DNA from: Ruminococcus_C sp963590855
GTDB taxonomy: Bacteria > Bacillota > Clostridia > Oscillospirales > Ruminococcaceae
Reading direction: 5' to 3'
NCBI GenBank assembly: GCA_963590855.1
Contig: CAVAQT010000009.1
Location: 1-64,000, forward strand
Length of the DNA stretch: 64,000 nucleotides
Positions 34,413 to 43,856 of this stretch are shown here, one piece after another. Every line of letters starts with the position of its first letter. Position 1 is the first letter of the stretch. Under the pieces are notes generated by a model. It saw nothing but the letters and a program-made list of their open reading frames with translations. It was not told the origin of the DNA and ran no database searches. The translations under genes were made by a program, and so were the position numbers.

Positions 34413-35957
34413 TTAGGATTCCACAGCGGTATCCAGGTGATGCTCCATGGCTTTCTGCACCAGATTCTGCGCCTTGGATGCCTGCTGTTCCGGCTCGCTG
34501 CATTTTGCGCGGATGTTGTACTCCACGCCCAGGAACTGCTTGACGGTCTCCCGGAGAGACACGGCGTTTTCCTTGCTTTTCAGCAGCGTCAGGAAAAAGC
34601 GGTTTTTCGCCACGATCAGCATGGTGTTTCCTGCCACAAAGGCACTGGACTCCGCCAGGCTGCCGGACACTGCCGGGTTGACTTCCTGATATGCCGCCAG
34701 AATATCCGCCCAGTTGCCCACCGGACGAAAATCCGACGCTTTCAGCGGTTTGGATGCCGCCGGAGACTCGCTTTCCGCCGGCGGTGCGGCAGACGTTTCC
34801 GGCACGGCAGGCTGTACCTGCGGCGCTGCCGGAGCAGCAGCCTGTACCGGGGCAGTCTGCACCGGGGCGGCGATGTGGGGCACGGCAAGCTGCAGCAGCG
34901 CCATTTCCAGTTCCACACGCTTTCCCGGATTGCGCTGCATGCGCTCCCGGCAGTCCTGGAGCAGTGCAATCCGCCCCAGGATGGTGTCCAGATCCGGCTG
35001 CTGCGCCAGCTGTTCCAGCCGCTGCCGCTCGTCCGGGAGACAGGTCAGCAGCTCCGGCTGTCCCGAACCGGCTTTCAGCAGCATCATATTCCGCAGCTGT
35101 TCCAGCAGTTCGTCACAGAGCCGCACCATGTCCTTGGACTGGTCATAGAGCGCCCCGGTGCATGCCAGCGCCTTTGCAGCATCCTGTGCCTGAATGGCTT
35201 CCAGAATGGCAAACACACTGTCCCGTCCGGCAACGCCTGCCGCCGCCGTGACCGAAGCCGCCGTAATGGCATCGCCGCCGGATGCGCATTGATCCAGCAG
35301 AGACAGCGCATCCCGCATTCCGCCGTCGGACAGGTGCGCGATCAGCTGCGCCGCCTCCGGTTCGAGGGGGATCTGCTCTTCTCCGGCGATATATTCCAGA
35401 CGCGCCGCGATATCGGCGGTGCGGATGCGGTGAAAATCATAGCGCTGGCAGCGCGAGATGATGGTCGCCGGCACCTTGTGGACTTCTGTGGTCGCCAGAA
35501 TGAATTTCACATATTCCGGCGGCTCTTCCATGACCTTCAGCAGCGCGCCCCAGGCACTGGGAGACAGCATATGCACCTCGTCGATGATATACACCTTATA
35601 CCGGCAGCGCTCCGGCAGATACACCGTGCCCTCCCGGAGATCCCGGATGTCCTCGACGCTGTTGTTGGACGCGGCGTCGATCTCGATGATGTCCGACAGC
35701 GCGCCGCGTTCCGCCTCCCGGCAGATGTCGCATTCCAGACAGGGATTTCCCTCCGGCGTGCGGTGCTCACAGTTCACTGTCTTTGCCAGGATCCGGGCGC
35801 AGGTCGTCTTGCCGGTTCCCCGGGAACCGGTAAAGAGATAGGCATGCGCCGTCTTTCCCTCCCGGATCTGATTCCGGAGCGCCGTCGTAATATGCGGCTG
35901 TGAGATCACATCGTCAAACGACCGCGGCCGCCACTTTCGGTATAACGCCTGATACAA
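34413..35957 (-). CDS. dnaX: DNA polymerase III subunits gamma/tau
   Basis: DnaX is the ATPase of the clamp loader; tau also couples polymerases. The protein has GSRGTGKTT (Walker A, about 42-50), a zinc module with four Cys (CEHRTPEGNPCLECDIC), DEVHMLS (Walker B) and the sensor region. A Pro/Ala/Val-rich linker at about 390-440 precedes the C-terminal domain. The start is a TTG at 35957, six bases after GGAGGTG and giving the family N-terminus (x)YQALYRKWRP; no ATG fits as well. The 514-residue product lies just downstream of the SRP RNA, as in Bacillus. Confidence 0.95.
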   Translation of the reverse strand: MYQALYRKWRPRSFDDVISQPHITTALRNQIREGKTAHAYLFTGSRGTGKTTCARILAKTVNCEHRTPEGNPCLECDICREAERGALSDIIEIDAASNNSVEDIRDLREGTVYLPERCRYKVYIIDEVHMLSPSAWGALLKVMEEPPEYVKFILATTEVHKVPATIISRCQRYDFHRIRTADIAARLEYIAGEEQIPLEPEAAQLIAHLSDGGMRDALSLLDQCASGGDAITAASVTAAAGVAGRDSVFAILEAIQAQDAAKALACTGALYDQSKDMVRLCDELLEQLRNMMLLKAGSGQPELLTCLPDERQRLEQLAQQPDLDTILGRIALLQDCRERMQRNPGKRVELEMALLQLAVPHIAAPVQTAPVQAAAPAAPQVQPAVPETSAAPPAESESPAASKPLKASDFRPVGNWADILAAYQEVNPAVSGSLAESSAFVAGNTMLIVAKNRFFLTLLKSKENAVSLRETVKQFLGVEYNIRAKCSEPEQQASKAQNLVQKAMEHHLDTAVES

Positions 35958-36000
35958 CCCCTGCACCTCCCAGCAGAAACGCATTTTTGCGTCAAAAAAA

Positions 36001-36130
36001 TTCCGGAACATAGGTGTGCAGGTTTGCTGCGGCACACAAAACAATCCGCTTAATGCTGCTCGGTCCCCCGCCTGACATGGTTCACGGTGCTTTGTTGCAC
36101 AGGACCCGCACACCTATATTCCGGAATCCG
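36001..36130 (-). ncRNA. ffs: Signal recognition particle RNA (small bacterial type)
   Basis: Read on the minus strand, the core GTGAACCATGTCAGG ... GAGCAGCATTAAG ... GTGCCGCAG matches the conserved SRP RNA apical domain as known from Bacillus scRNA. Here the apical stem is CGG-GGGA-CCG, a GNRA tetraloop. The ends pair: 36001-36022 with 36105-36126 (two mismatches), followed by a seven-T tract at 35994-36000. There is no Alu domain in this length (about 130 nt). It precedes dnaX. Confidence 0.93.
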
Positions 36131-36159
36131 TTCCTGATGTCAACGCATCAGATATTTGT

Positions 36160-36188
36160 ATTATAGCATACTCTTACAGAAAATGCAA
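36160..36188 (-). promoter_or_regulatory. SRP RNA promoter
   Basis: TTGCAT (36183-36188) and TATAAT (36160-36165) on the minus strand, 17-base spacer, with the expected start close to the RNA 5' end. Confidence 0.75.
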
Positions 36189-36229
36189 GTGTTTTTCAAA
36201 AAAAATCGGAGAAATCCCTCTTCCCGGCG

Positions 36230-37633
36230 TTACCGTTCCTCTAAGGGCACATACGCCTGGGGCTCTGCCACGGAGAGATATGCCGGGCGAATGATCTTCC
36301 GGCAGTTGATGAGCTCTTCCAGGCGGTGCGCCGACCAGCCGGCGATCCGGGCAATGGCGAAGATGGGCGTAAACAGATCCATGGGCAGCCCCAGCATCCG
36401 ATACACAAAACCGCTGTAGAAGTCCACGTTGGCGCAGACGCCCTTGTAGATCTTCCGGTTCTGGGTGATGACCTCTTTCGCCAGGCGCTCGACGGTGGCA
36501 TAGAGCTGATACTCGTCATGGCAGCCCTTCTCATCCGACAGCTGTTCCACAAAGGATTTCAGGATCACGGCTCTGGGGTCGGAGACAGAGTAGACCGCAT
36601 GTCCCATGCCGTAGATCAGGCCGCTGTGATCGAAGCCCTCGCCCCGGAGCAGTCCCTTGAGGTATTCCCGAAGCGCGTCCTCGTCCTGCCAGTCCGGGCA
36701 GTGCTGCTTGAGATCCTCGAACATTTCCATGACCTTGATGTTTGCGCCGCCGTGCTTCGGGCCTTTCAGAGAGCCGAGGGCAGCCGCAATGGTGGAATAG
36801 GTATCCGTCCCGGAGGAGGAGACCACATGCACCGTAAAGGCGGAGTTGTTGCCGCCGCCGTGTTCCGCGTGCAGCACCAGGCAGAGATCCAGGAGCTTGG
36901 CTTCCAGCCGGGTGTACTTGCCGTCCGGCCGCATCATGTAGAGGATATTCTCCGCAATGGAAAGCTTCGGGTCGGGGTTCCGGATGAGCATGCTCTTGTC
37001 GTTCCGGAAGTACATGGATGCCTGATAGCCGAACACCGCCAGCGACGGGAACTGGGATACCAGCTGGATGCTCTGGCGCATCACATTGGACAGACTGGTA
37101 TCATCCGGCTTGGGGTCATAGGCGTGGAGCGCCAGGACGCACTTCGCCATGGTATTCATAATGTTGTCGCTGGGCATCTTCATGATGACGCCGCTGTTGA
37201 AGTGATTGGGCAGCTCCTGATAGTCTGTCAGCAGGCTCTTGAACTGTTCCAGTTCTGTTTCCTTCGGCAGATGTCCCATGAGCAGCAGATAGACGATCTC
37301 CTCAAAGCCAAAGCGGTCGTGGGTGATAAAGCCCTGCACCAGCTCTTCGATGGGGATGCCGCGGTACAGCAGCTGTCCCGGCGCAGGCACTTCCTTACCG
37401 TCTACGATCTGGGTGGCGGATACCTTACTAATGGTAGTCAGACCGGCGCGGACACCTCTGCCGTCCAGATCCCGGAGACCGCGCTTGACTTCATGCTTGA
37501 CATAGAGCTCCTGCTCGATCTCATAGTGGGGTGCAGCGTCTGCCGTCAGCTGATCTACCAGCTGCATATCGTGCTTATACTGTGCGATCATCTGCTGGAT
37601 CTTCGCGGAATGCAGCAGTTTTTCTTTTTTCAT
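36230..37633 (-). CDS. gltA: Citrate synthase
   Basis: It condenses oxaloacetate and acetyl-CoA to citrate, here likely to supply 2-oxoglutarate and glutamate for biosynthesis in an anaerobe. The 467-residue protein has an N-terminal extension of about 60 residues, then the catalytic pieces HAEHGGGNNSAF (His), YGMGHAVYSVSDPRA (His) and NVDFYSGFVYRMLG (Asp). GAGAGGAAG precedes the ATG at 37633. It is monocistronic, with a perfect promoter. The length suggests the larger variant seen in clostridia; 2-methylcitrate synthase is less likely without prp genes. Confidence 0.94.
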   Translation of the reverse strand: MKKEKLLHSAKIQQMIAQYKHDMQLVDQLTADAAPHYEIEQELYVKHEVKRGLRDLDGRGVRAGLTTISKVSATQIVDGKEVPAPGQLLYRGIPIEELVQGFITHDRFGFEEIVYLLLMGHLPKETELEQFKSLLTDYQELPNHFNSGVIMKMPSDNIMNTMAKCVLALHAYDPKPDDTSLSNVMRQSIQLVSQFPSLAVFGYQASMYFRNDKSMLIRNPDPKLSIAENILYMMRPDGKYTRLEAKLLDLCLVLHAEHGGGNNSAFTVHVVSSSGTDTYSTIAAALGSLKGPKHGGANIKVMEMFEDLKQHCPDWQDEDALREYLKGLLRGEGFDHSGLIYGMGHAVYSVSDPRAVILKSFVEQLSDEKGCHDEYQLYATVERLAKEVITQNRKIYKGVCANVDFYSGFVYRMLGLPMDLFTPIFAIARIAGWSAHRLEELINCRKIIRPAYLSVAEPQAYVPLEER

Positions 37634-37767
37634 CTTGTCTTCCTCTCTCCGGCGGAACAGGCTCGCAGAGCTTGCTCCATGCTGTTTCGTATGATACCCC
37701 GTGTGCAGAATGCAACACTTTGTGAACAATCTGCATAATACCATCCTGAAAAAGTTGATTTCTTTTT

Positions 37768-37796
37768 ATTATACCCGATTTCCGCGGATTTGTCAA
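37768..37796 (-). promoter_or_regulatory. Citrate synthase promoter
   Basis: Perfect TTGACA (37791-37796) and TATAAT (37768-37773) on the minus strand, 17-base spacer. The 752-base gap 37634-38385 holds this promoter, the ROK promoter and its leader; 37800-38090 shows nothing I can name. Confidence 0.88.
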
Positions 37797-38095
37797 GCCG
37801 CTGCCCGGCTTTTCGCACGATCCCCGGCACTGCTCCGTATCAAGCCTGGAAACCGCGTGTTCTGCCGGAGGCATGGGGTTTCTCTCAAGCCCTGCTCCGC
37901 CCGATGCGCCTTGTTTTGTGAACATTTCGTATCATTTCCGCAAGAAGCGCCACGTTTCAGACATGATATTTTCATCTTTCCCATTCTGTCGCAGAGGTTT
38001 CCTCACGCAATTTTCCGGTTTTTTGGCAATTGACGAAAAGCATTTTCCCTGCCGTGTCGCTTTTGTAAATTTTTAAAATAAAACCGGAAGGCATC

Positions 38096-38124
38096 TTGCA
38101 TTCGCCGCTTTCGTATGATAAAAT
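38096..38124 (+). promoter_or_regulatory. Promoter of the ROK regulator
   Basis: TTGCAT (38096-38101) and TAAAAT (38119-38124), 17-base spacer. The leader to the start codon is about 250 bases. Confidence 0.65.
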
Positions 38125-38218
38125 AGATAAAAAGAAACCGTTCTCATAGGAAAAGTATGTGGATTTTCAACCTGTTTCCGGAGCATCGGTTTCTGCATAC
38201 GAAACAGCGAAATCTTAA

Positions 38219-38308
38219 GGCTTGTTTGAGACCCGGCGATATTCGGAAAAACGCGCAGACAATGATGGATGGGCGTCCGGACGACTGCGCGGCATTTTCA
38301 AACAAGCC
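38219..38308 (+). other. Nested hairpin leader element of the ROK gene
   Basis: A perfect 11-bp inverted repeat (38219-38229 with 38298-38308) encloses a second pair (ACGCGCAG near 38251 with CTGCGCGG near 38285) and a GTCCGGAC palindrome. It may be a regulatory RNA leader or a small MITE-like insertion. Confidence 0.6.
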
Positions 38309-38385
38309 CTGGGCAACACCGCGCAAAGCCCCACAGCGGCGCTGCGCCGTGCTGCCCTTACCATTTTAAAAGAGGAATTATCAAT

Positions 38386-39612
38386 ATGAATGATTGTGGT
38401 ATCAGCAAACTGGATCTGAAACGCCGGAACAGAATGCAAATCCTGAAAGTAGTCCGGGAAAACGGGCCGATCTCCCGGGTGGACATTTCGTCCCTGCTGG
38501 GCATCACCCGTGCGGCAGTCACCATCATCACCAACGAGATGATCGACCAGAACATCCTGGAAGAGGTAGGTGAAGAGCCGGTCAATCCGGCGGCAGAAGT
38601 CCGCAAGGGCAGACGCAAGATCCTGCTGGACATCAACGAGACCTATAAGTTTGCAGTGGGCATCTATATTGACGAAAAGGAGATCTCTGTGGGGCTGACT
38701 ACCCTGAGTGCGGCGGCACTGGATAAGCGCTCCTTCCCGCACCAGGGCGACATAACACCGGAAAAGCTGGGAGATCTGCTGGAAGCCACCCTGAAAAAGA
38801 TGCTCCAGAACAGCTGTCTCAGCTATAAGAACCTGCTGGGCGTGGGCGTAGGTGTCATGCCCTCTGCCTATGCCATGATGGGCATAACACCGGGCAGCGA
38901 AAACGACCCCGTTTTCCCGGAGCTGCAAAGCATCCTGGAGGCTCGCACCCGTCTCCCCGTGTATATCAACAGCGCCGCCAGAGAATTTGCCATGGCAGGC
39001 ATCCGCTATAACGAGATCCACACCAAGGCGGAGAGCCAGGTGTTCCTGTACTGGGACAACGGCTGTTATCACGCCATCCCGGTGCGTGAGTGCAGCATCC
39101 TGCTCCCGTCCACAGGAAGCGATGCTTTTGTAGAACATCTCTGCGTCGATCCTGCCGGAAAAGAACTGGAAGGCTATCCCCGCGGCAGCGTCCGGGCAGA
39201 ACTCTCGGCGGCTGGCGCAGCAGAAAAGCTCCGCCCCATCTTCTCTGCGGAGAACACGCCGGCGCTGTACCAGGCGCTGGAGGGCGACCTAGAACGGCTC
39301 ACTCCGGCGGCACTGCTGACGGCTGCGGAGACCGACACCGCCCTTGCCGATGTCACCGAGCAGATCCTCCGGCAGTTCTGCCTGATGCTCCAGGCACTGC
39401 ACTGCCTGTACTTCGCAGAGCATGTGACTCTGTACGGCTTCGGCTTCACCCAGGAGCACCTGGAACGCATCCGGAAAACCGCTGCGGCGCTGGCAGGCGA
39501 GGAATTTGCGCAGGCTATCGTCCTCAGCCCCATCCCCGACCGCAGCCGTTTCCTGTGCGGCTGCACCTATCTCATCCAGACCGGCTTCTATCAGCGCGGC
39601 GGACTGGCGTGA
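38386..39612 (+). CDS. ROK-family (NagC/XylR-type) transcriptional regulator
   Basis: The 408-residue protein has an N-terminal winged helix-turn-helix (about 15-70: ILKVVRENGPISRVDISSLLGITRAAVTIITNEM) and a ROK sugar-kinase-like domain (about 85-400). The usual ROK Cys/His zinc motif and clear ATP-site glycines are not visible, so it is a regulator, probably binding a sugar. The ATG at 38386 follows AGAGGAA; upstream frame is leader. Downstream are an aminotransferase and the GH31 alpha-xylosidase, so a role in xylosyl-glucan use is plausible, by position. Confidence 0.85.
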   Translation: MNDCGISKLDLKRRNRMQILKVVRENGPISRVDISSLLGITRAAVTIITNEMIDQNILEEVGEEPVNPAAEVRKGRRKILLDINETYKFAVGIYIDEKEISVGLTTLSAAALDKRSFPHQGDITPEKLGDLLEATLKKMLQNSCLSYKNLLGVGVGVMPSAYAMMGITPGSENDPVFPELQSILEARTRLPVYINSAAREFAMAGIRYNEIHTKAESQVFLYWDNGCYHAIPVRECSILLPSTGSDAFVEHLCVDPAGKELEGYPRGSVRAELSAAGAAEKLRPIFSAENTPALYQALEGDLERLTPAALLTAAETDTALADVTEQILRQFCLMLQALHCLYFAEHVTLYGFGFTQEHLERIRKTAAALAGEEFAQAIVLSPIPDRSRFLCGCTYLIQTGFYQRGGLA

Positions 39613-39686
39613 TCTTCCAAAAAATAAGTGCATCTTTTCCCATCTTGTTCCGGAAAAATTAACTTGTGTTTTTTTACGGAGAACAC

Positions 39687-39715
39687 TTGCACACCAGTGG
39701 AAGATGTGCTATAAT
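39687..39715 (+). promoter_or_regulatory. Promoter of the aminotransferase gene
   Basis: TTGCAC (39687-39692) and TATAAT (39710-39715), 17-base spacer. Confidence 0.7.
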
Positions 39716-39812
39716 AATACTTGCAGTGTGTATGGGTCTCCCCATATACCCATCGTACCGAATTTCAGCAAAAAGGAGCAGAGTCCGCAGGACGCGGACC
39801 GGGTGAGAAATC

Positions 39813-41087
39813 ATGAGAGTAGCAGAGATGAATCGAGAAGCATTGGAAGCCTTCGCCGCAGACTGCAAAAAGCAGTATGAGGCATTTCAGGCACAGGGTC
39901 TGAAACTGGATATGTCCCGGGGCAAGCCCTCGCCGAAGCAGCTGGATCTGACCAACGGCATCACGACCTGCCTGTCCGAGGACGACTATAAGGCAGAAAA
40001 CGGCCTGGACTGCCGGAACTACGGCTGCCTGGACGGACTGCCGGAGGCAAAGGCATTTTTCGCTCCCATGCTGGGCGTAAAGCCGGAGGATGTTATCGTC
40101 TGCGGCAACTCCAGCCTGAACATCATGTACTGGGCAATGTCCCTGGCAATGACCAACGGCATCATGGGCAGCAAGCCCTGGGGCAAGTATGACAAGGTAA
40201 AGGTGCTCTGTCCGGTGCCGGGCTATGACCGCCACTTTGCCGTCAGCGAATTTCTGGGCATGGAACTGGTGAACGTCCCCATGAAGGAGGACGGCCCGGA
40301 CATGGACATGGTAGAAAAGCTGGTGGCTGAGGATGACACCATCAAGGCGATCTGGTGCGTGCCCATGTACTCCAATCCGGGCGGCGTGGTATACAGCGAC
40401 GAGGTCGTAAAGCGCTTTGCTGCCCTGAAGCCCAAGGCAAAGGACTTCCGTATTTTCTGGGACAACGCTTACTGCGTACACCACCTGGTAGACAATCCGC
40501 CGGTACAGGCAAACCTGCTGGAAGAGGCAAAGAAGGCCGGCAATGAGGATATCTGCTACATGTTCGCCTCTACCTCCAAGATCACCCACCCGGGCTCCGG
40601 CATCGCCATGATCGCAGCCAGCCAGAACAACCTGGCATATCTGAAGAAGGCACTGGGCTTCTCCACCATCGGCTACGACAAGATGAACCAGCTGCGTCAC
40701 CTGCGGTTCTTCGGCGGCAAGTTCGAGAACCTGGTAGAACACATGAAGAAGCACAAGGCACTCATCGCGCCGAAGTTCCAGATCGTCGAAAACACTCTGG
40801 AACAGGAGCTGGCAGATCTGGGCATCGCAAACTGGTCGAATCCCCAGGGCGGCTACTTCATCTCCTTCAACCAGAAGGGCTGCGCAAAGCGCATCGTCTC
40901 TCTGTGCAAGGAAGCCGGCGTTGTCCTGACTGGCGCAGGCGCATCCTTCCCGCACGGTGTTGACCCCGAGGACGAGAACATCCGTATCTCTCCCACATTC
41001 CCCACAGAGGAAGAACTCCAGATGGCGATGAACGTATTTGTCTGCGCTGCAAAGCTGGCTGCCGCAGAACAGGCACTGGCAAAGTAA
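39813..41087 (+). CDS. Aminotransferase, aspartate aminotransferase-like (class Ic)
   Basis: The 424-residue PLP enzyme begins with MNREALEAFAADCKKQYEAFQAQGLKLDMSRGKP, typical of the distinct aspartate aminotransferase-like subgroup found in many Firmicutes and actinobacteria. PLP contacts are seen in CGNSSLNIMYW, VPMYSNPGGVVYSDE, DNAYCVHH and the Schiff-base Lys of STSKITHPGSG (about 252). Likely it interconverts aspartate and oxaloacetate; substrate range is inferred. GGGTGA precedes the ATG; a second Met five codons on is possible. It has its own promoter and terminator. Confidence 0.88.
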   Translation: MRVAEMNREALEAFAADCKKQYEAFQAQGLKLDMSRGKPSPKQLDLTNGITTCLSEDDYKAENGLDCRNYGCLDGLPEAKAFFAPMLGVKPEDVIVCGNSSLNIMYWAMSLAMTNGIMGSKPWGKYDKVKVLCPVPGYDRHFAVSEFLGMELVNVPMKEDGPDMDMVEKLVAEDDTIKAIWCVPMYSNPGGVVYSDEVVKRFAALKPKAKDFRIFWDNAYCVHHLVDNPPVQANLLEEAKKAGNEDICYMFASTSKITHPGSGIAMIAASQNNLAYLKKALGFSTIGYDKMNQLRHLRFFGGKFENLVEHMKKHKALIAPKFQIVENTLEQELADLGIANWSNPQGGYFISFNQKGCAKRIVSLCKEAGVVLTGAGASFPHGVDPEDENIRISPTFPTEEELQMAMNVFVCAAKLAAAEQALAK

Positions 41088-41144
41088 TGCTCCCCTGCCG
41101 TACACGTTTTCCGGAACGGCGGCATATTTATCAGAATTATTTTT

Positions 41145-41175
41145 GGACGGACGGCATCAGCAGTCCGTCCTTTTT
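41145..41175 (+). terminator. Terminator of the aminotransferase gene
   Basis: An 8-bp GC stem (41145-41152 with 41163-41170) followed by five T residues. Confidence 0.82.
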
Positions 41176-41249
41176 GTTGTCCGGCAATTATCACAAAAAA
41201 CCATTTTCCGATTTGTGCACTATCCCGGTCGGATCGGAAACCATGGCGG

Positions 41250-41289
41250 AAAAATATACGATTTTCCGGAAAAATATACGATTTTCCGG
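41250..41289. repeat. Two tandem 20-bp repeats next to the GH31 promoter
   Basis: AAAAATATACGATTTTCCGG occurs twice in direct tandem (41250-41269 and 41270-41289), ending 8 bases before the -35 box. Overlapping units create a CCGGAAAA-N8-TTTTCCGG palindrome, a plausible operator. Confidence 0.75.
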
Positions 41290-41297
41290 AAAACAGA

Positions 41298-41327
41298 TTG
41301 ACATTCCAGTGATAAATATGGTACAAT
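41298..41327 (+). promoter_or_regulatory. Promoter of the GH31 gene
   Basis: Perfect TTGACA (41298-41303) and TACAAT (41322-41327) with an 18-base spacer, directly after the tandem repeats. Confidence 0.7.
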
Positions 41328-41429
41328 GGTCTTACATGTAGATGGGTACGGGCACAGGCTGACACTCCGGTGTACCGGAAAGTCGCATGGAATACAAAAC
41401 ATTCTATTTTTATATGCAGGAGGTACTCC

Positions 41430-43769
41430 ATGAAATTTTCTGACGGACTCTGGCTCAACCAGAGAGGCTTTGACGTTTCCTATGCGGTTCAGGCATATGA
41501 TGTCACTACCACCAAAAACAGCATCAAGATCTTCGCCACTTCCAGCGCGATCTGGAACCGCGCAATGACACTGGGCGGTGTCGCATTCGAGATCACATAC
41601 ACCGCAGTTGCACCGGACGTGTTCCGGGTGCACATCTGCCACCACAAGGGCAGCCTGCAAAACAAGCCGCAGTTTGAGCTGAATCTCCCGGAGGGCTATG
41701 TACCGGACGAGATCCGCGACGAAGAGGGCTTTGTTTCCATGACTGCCGGAAAGACCACTGTTACCATTAAAAAGGGCACAGACGGCTGGGATGTTTCCTT
41801 TACCCGTGACGGAAAGCGCCTCACCGGCGGCGGCTGGCGTTCTACCTCCTATATCCAGGAGAACAAGTTCCACCGCGACGCACGTCTGGCTGTCCAGACC
41901 GACGACGACTTCTTCAACTATCCCCAGGATGCCCACAACACCTTTATGCGGGAACAGCTGACCCTGGATGTCGGCGAGTGCGTCTACGGCTTCGGCGAAA
42001 AGTTCACCACCTTCGTCAAGAACGGTCAGAACGTAGAAAACTGGAACTCTGACGGCGGCACATGCTCCGAACAGAGCTATAAGTGCATCCCGTTCTATAT
42101 CACCTCCAACAAGTACGGCGTTCTGGTCAACAGCGCGGACAAGGTTTCCTTCGAGGTAGCTTCGGATACCATCAATAAGGTCTCCTTCACCGTTCCGGGC
42201 GAAGAGCTGGACTACTTCTTCATCGGCGGTGAAAACCTGGAAGAAGTTCTGGTGAACTACACCGACCTCACCGGCAAGCCGGCACTGCCGCCGGCAAAGA
42301 CCTTCGGTCTGTGGCTGTCCACCTCGTTCACCACTACCTATGATGAAGAGACCGTTACCTCCTTCATCGACGGCATGGCAGAGCGCGACATTCCGCTCCA
42401 GATGTTCCACTTCGACTGCTTCTGGATGAAGGAATACCAGTGGACTGACTTCGAGTGGGATCTGGATCAGTTCCCGGATCCGCCGGCAATGCTGAAGCGT
42501 CTGGCAAGCCGCGGCCTGGGTCTGTGCTGCTGGATCAACCCGTATATCTCCCAGAAGTCCAAGCTGTTCGACATCGGCATGGAAAAGGGCTATTTCATCA
42601 AGAACCCGGACGGCAGCGTATTCCAGACCGATCTGTGGCAGCCGGGCATGGCGATCGTAGACTTCACCAATCCGGAAGCTGCCAAGTGGTTTGCTGCCGG
42701 CGTGCGCAAGCTGTGTGAGATGGGCGTTACTGCCATCAAGACCGACTTCGGCGAGCGTATCCCCACCAAGGCAGTATACTACAACGGTGCAGATCCGATC
42801 CATATGCACAACTATTACACCTATCTGTACAACAAGACCGTATTCGAGGTACTGGAAGAATACTACGGCAAGGGACAGGCGTGCCTGTTTGCCAGAAGCG
42901 CCACCGTCGGCGGCCAGAAGTTCCCGGTACACTGGGGCGGCGACTGCTCTGCAGAGTACACCTCTATGGCAGAGACACTCCGCGGCGGACTGTCCCTGTG
43001 CTCCTCCGGCTTCGGCTTCTTCAGCCACGATATCGGCGGATTTGAGGCAAAGGCTTCTCCGGACGTTTACAAGCGCTGGTGCGCATTTGGTCTGATGTCC
43101 ACCCACAGCCGTCTGCACGGTTCGACTTCTTACCGCGTGCCGTGGAACTTCGACGAGGAATCCTGCGATGTCCTGCGCTTCTTCACCAAGCTCAAGGGCA
43201 AGCTGATGCCGTACCTGTTCGCACAGGCAGTCAAGACCCACACCACCGGTATCCCGATGATGCGCCCCATGGTCATGGACTACACCGACGATATCGCATG
43301 CCGCTATCTGGATCAGCAGTACATGCTGGGTGACAACCTGCTGTGCGCACCGGTATTCCGTGAGGACGGCGTGGCAAACTTCTACCTGCCGGAAGGCAAG
43401 TGGTATGACATCATCACCGGAAAGACCTATGAAGGCGGCAAGTATCACGCTGTGACCTGCACCTTTATGGAAATGCCGGTTCTGGCAAAGCCGAACTCCA
43501 TCGTGACCTTCGGCGCGTTCGAGAACCAGTTCGAGTATGACTATCTGGACGGCGCAGACGCAATGATCTGCAACCTGGAGGACGGCAAGACCGCCGAGGC
43601 ATCCATCTACGATACCAAGGCAAATCTGGTGCTGACCCTCAAGGCAAGCCGCAAGGGCAACGTCATCTCCGTCGAGAGCAGCGAGACCGACAAGACCTTT
43701 ACCGTTTCCGTTGCCGGCACTGACAAGAAGATCACCATGCAGGGCGGCAAGGGCGAGATCACACTGTAA
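41430..43769 (+). CDS. yicI: Alpha-xylosidase (GH31, YicI-like)
   Basis: It removes alpha-xylosyl residues, for example isoprimeverose from xyloglucan, retaining configuration. The 779-residue protein has the N-terminal beta domain (1-260), the (beta/alpha)8 barrel with FHFDCFWMKEYQWTDFEWD (about 327-345) and KTDFGERIP with nucleophile Asp439, as in E. coli YicI, and C-terminal beta domains. No signal peptide is present, so it acts in the cytoplasm on imported oligosaccharides. GGAGGTAC precedes the ATG at 41430. The close match of the KTDFGERIPTKAVYYNGADP region favours xylosidase over alpha-glucosidase. It is probably controlled by the nearby ROK protein. Confidence 0.93.
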   Translation: MKFSDGLWLNQRGFDVSYAVQAYDVTTTKNSIKIFATSSAIWNRAMTLGGVAFEITYTAVAPDVFRVHICHHKGSLQNKPQFELNLPEGYVPDEIRDEEGFVSMTAGKTTVTIKKGTDGWDVSFTRDGKRLTGGGWRSTSYIQENKFHRDARLAVQTDDDFFNYPQDAHNTFMREQLTLDVGECVYGFGEKFTTFVKNGQNVENWNSDGGTCSEQSYKCIPFYITSNKYGVLVNSADKVSFEVASDTINKVSFTVPGEELDYFFIGGENLEEVLVNYTDLTGKPALPPAKTFGLWLSTSFTTTYDEETVTSFIDGMAERDIPLQMFHFDCFWMKEYQWTDFEWDLDQFPDPPAMLKRLASRGLGLCCWINPYISQKSKLFDIGMEKGYFIKNPDGSVFQTDLWQPGMAIVDFTNPEAAKWFAAGVRKLCEMGVTAIKTDFGERIPTKAVYYNGADPIHMHNYYTYLYNKTVFEVLEEYYGKGQACLFARSATVGGQKFPVHWGGDCSAEYTSMAETLRGGLSLCSSGFGFFSHDIGGFEAKASPDVYKRWCAFGLMSTHSRLHGSTSYRVPWNFDEESCDVLRFFTKLKGKLMPYLFAQAVKTHTTGIPMMRPMVMDYTDDIACRYLDQQYMLGDNLLCAPVFREDGVANFYLPEGKWYDIITGKTYEGGKYHAVTCTFMEMPVLAKPNSIVTFGAFENQFEYDYLDGADAMICNLEDGKTAEASIYDTKANLVLTLKASRKGNVISVESSETDKTFTVSVAGTDKKITMQGGKGEITL

Positions 43770-43856
43770 TTTTATCATCGCAGCGGGCACTGCCCCCTCT
43801 CCTGAAAGAGACGGCGGCTGCTGCTGCAAATCAGGTTAGAAGGAAAGGCGGCAGTC

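Noticed and set aside
41220..43829. 869-codon open frame opposite the GH31 gene
   Set aside because: It is antisense to a well-recognised enzyme and has no family features; it follows from GC-rich codon bias.
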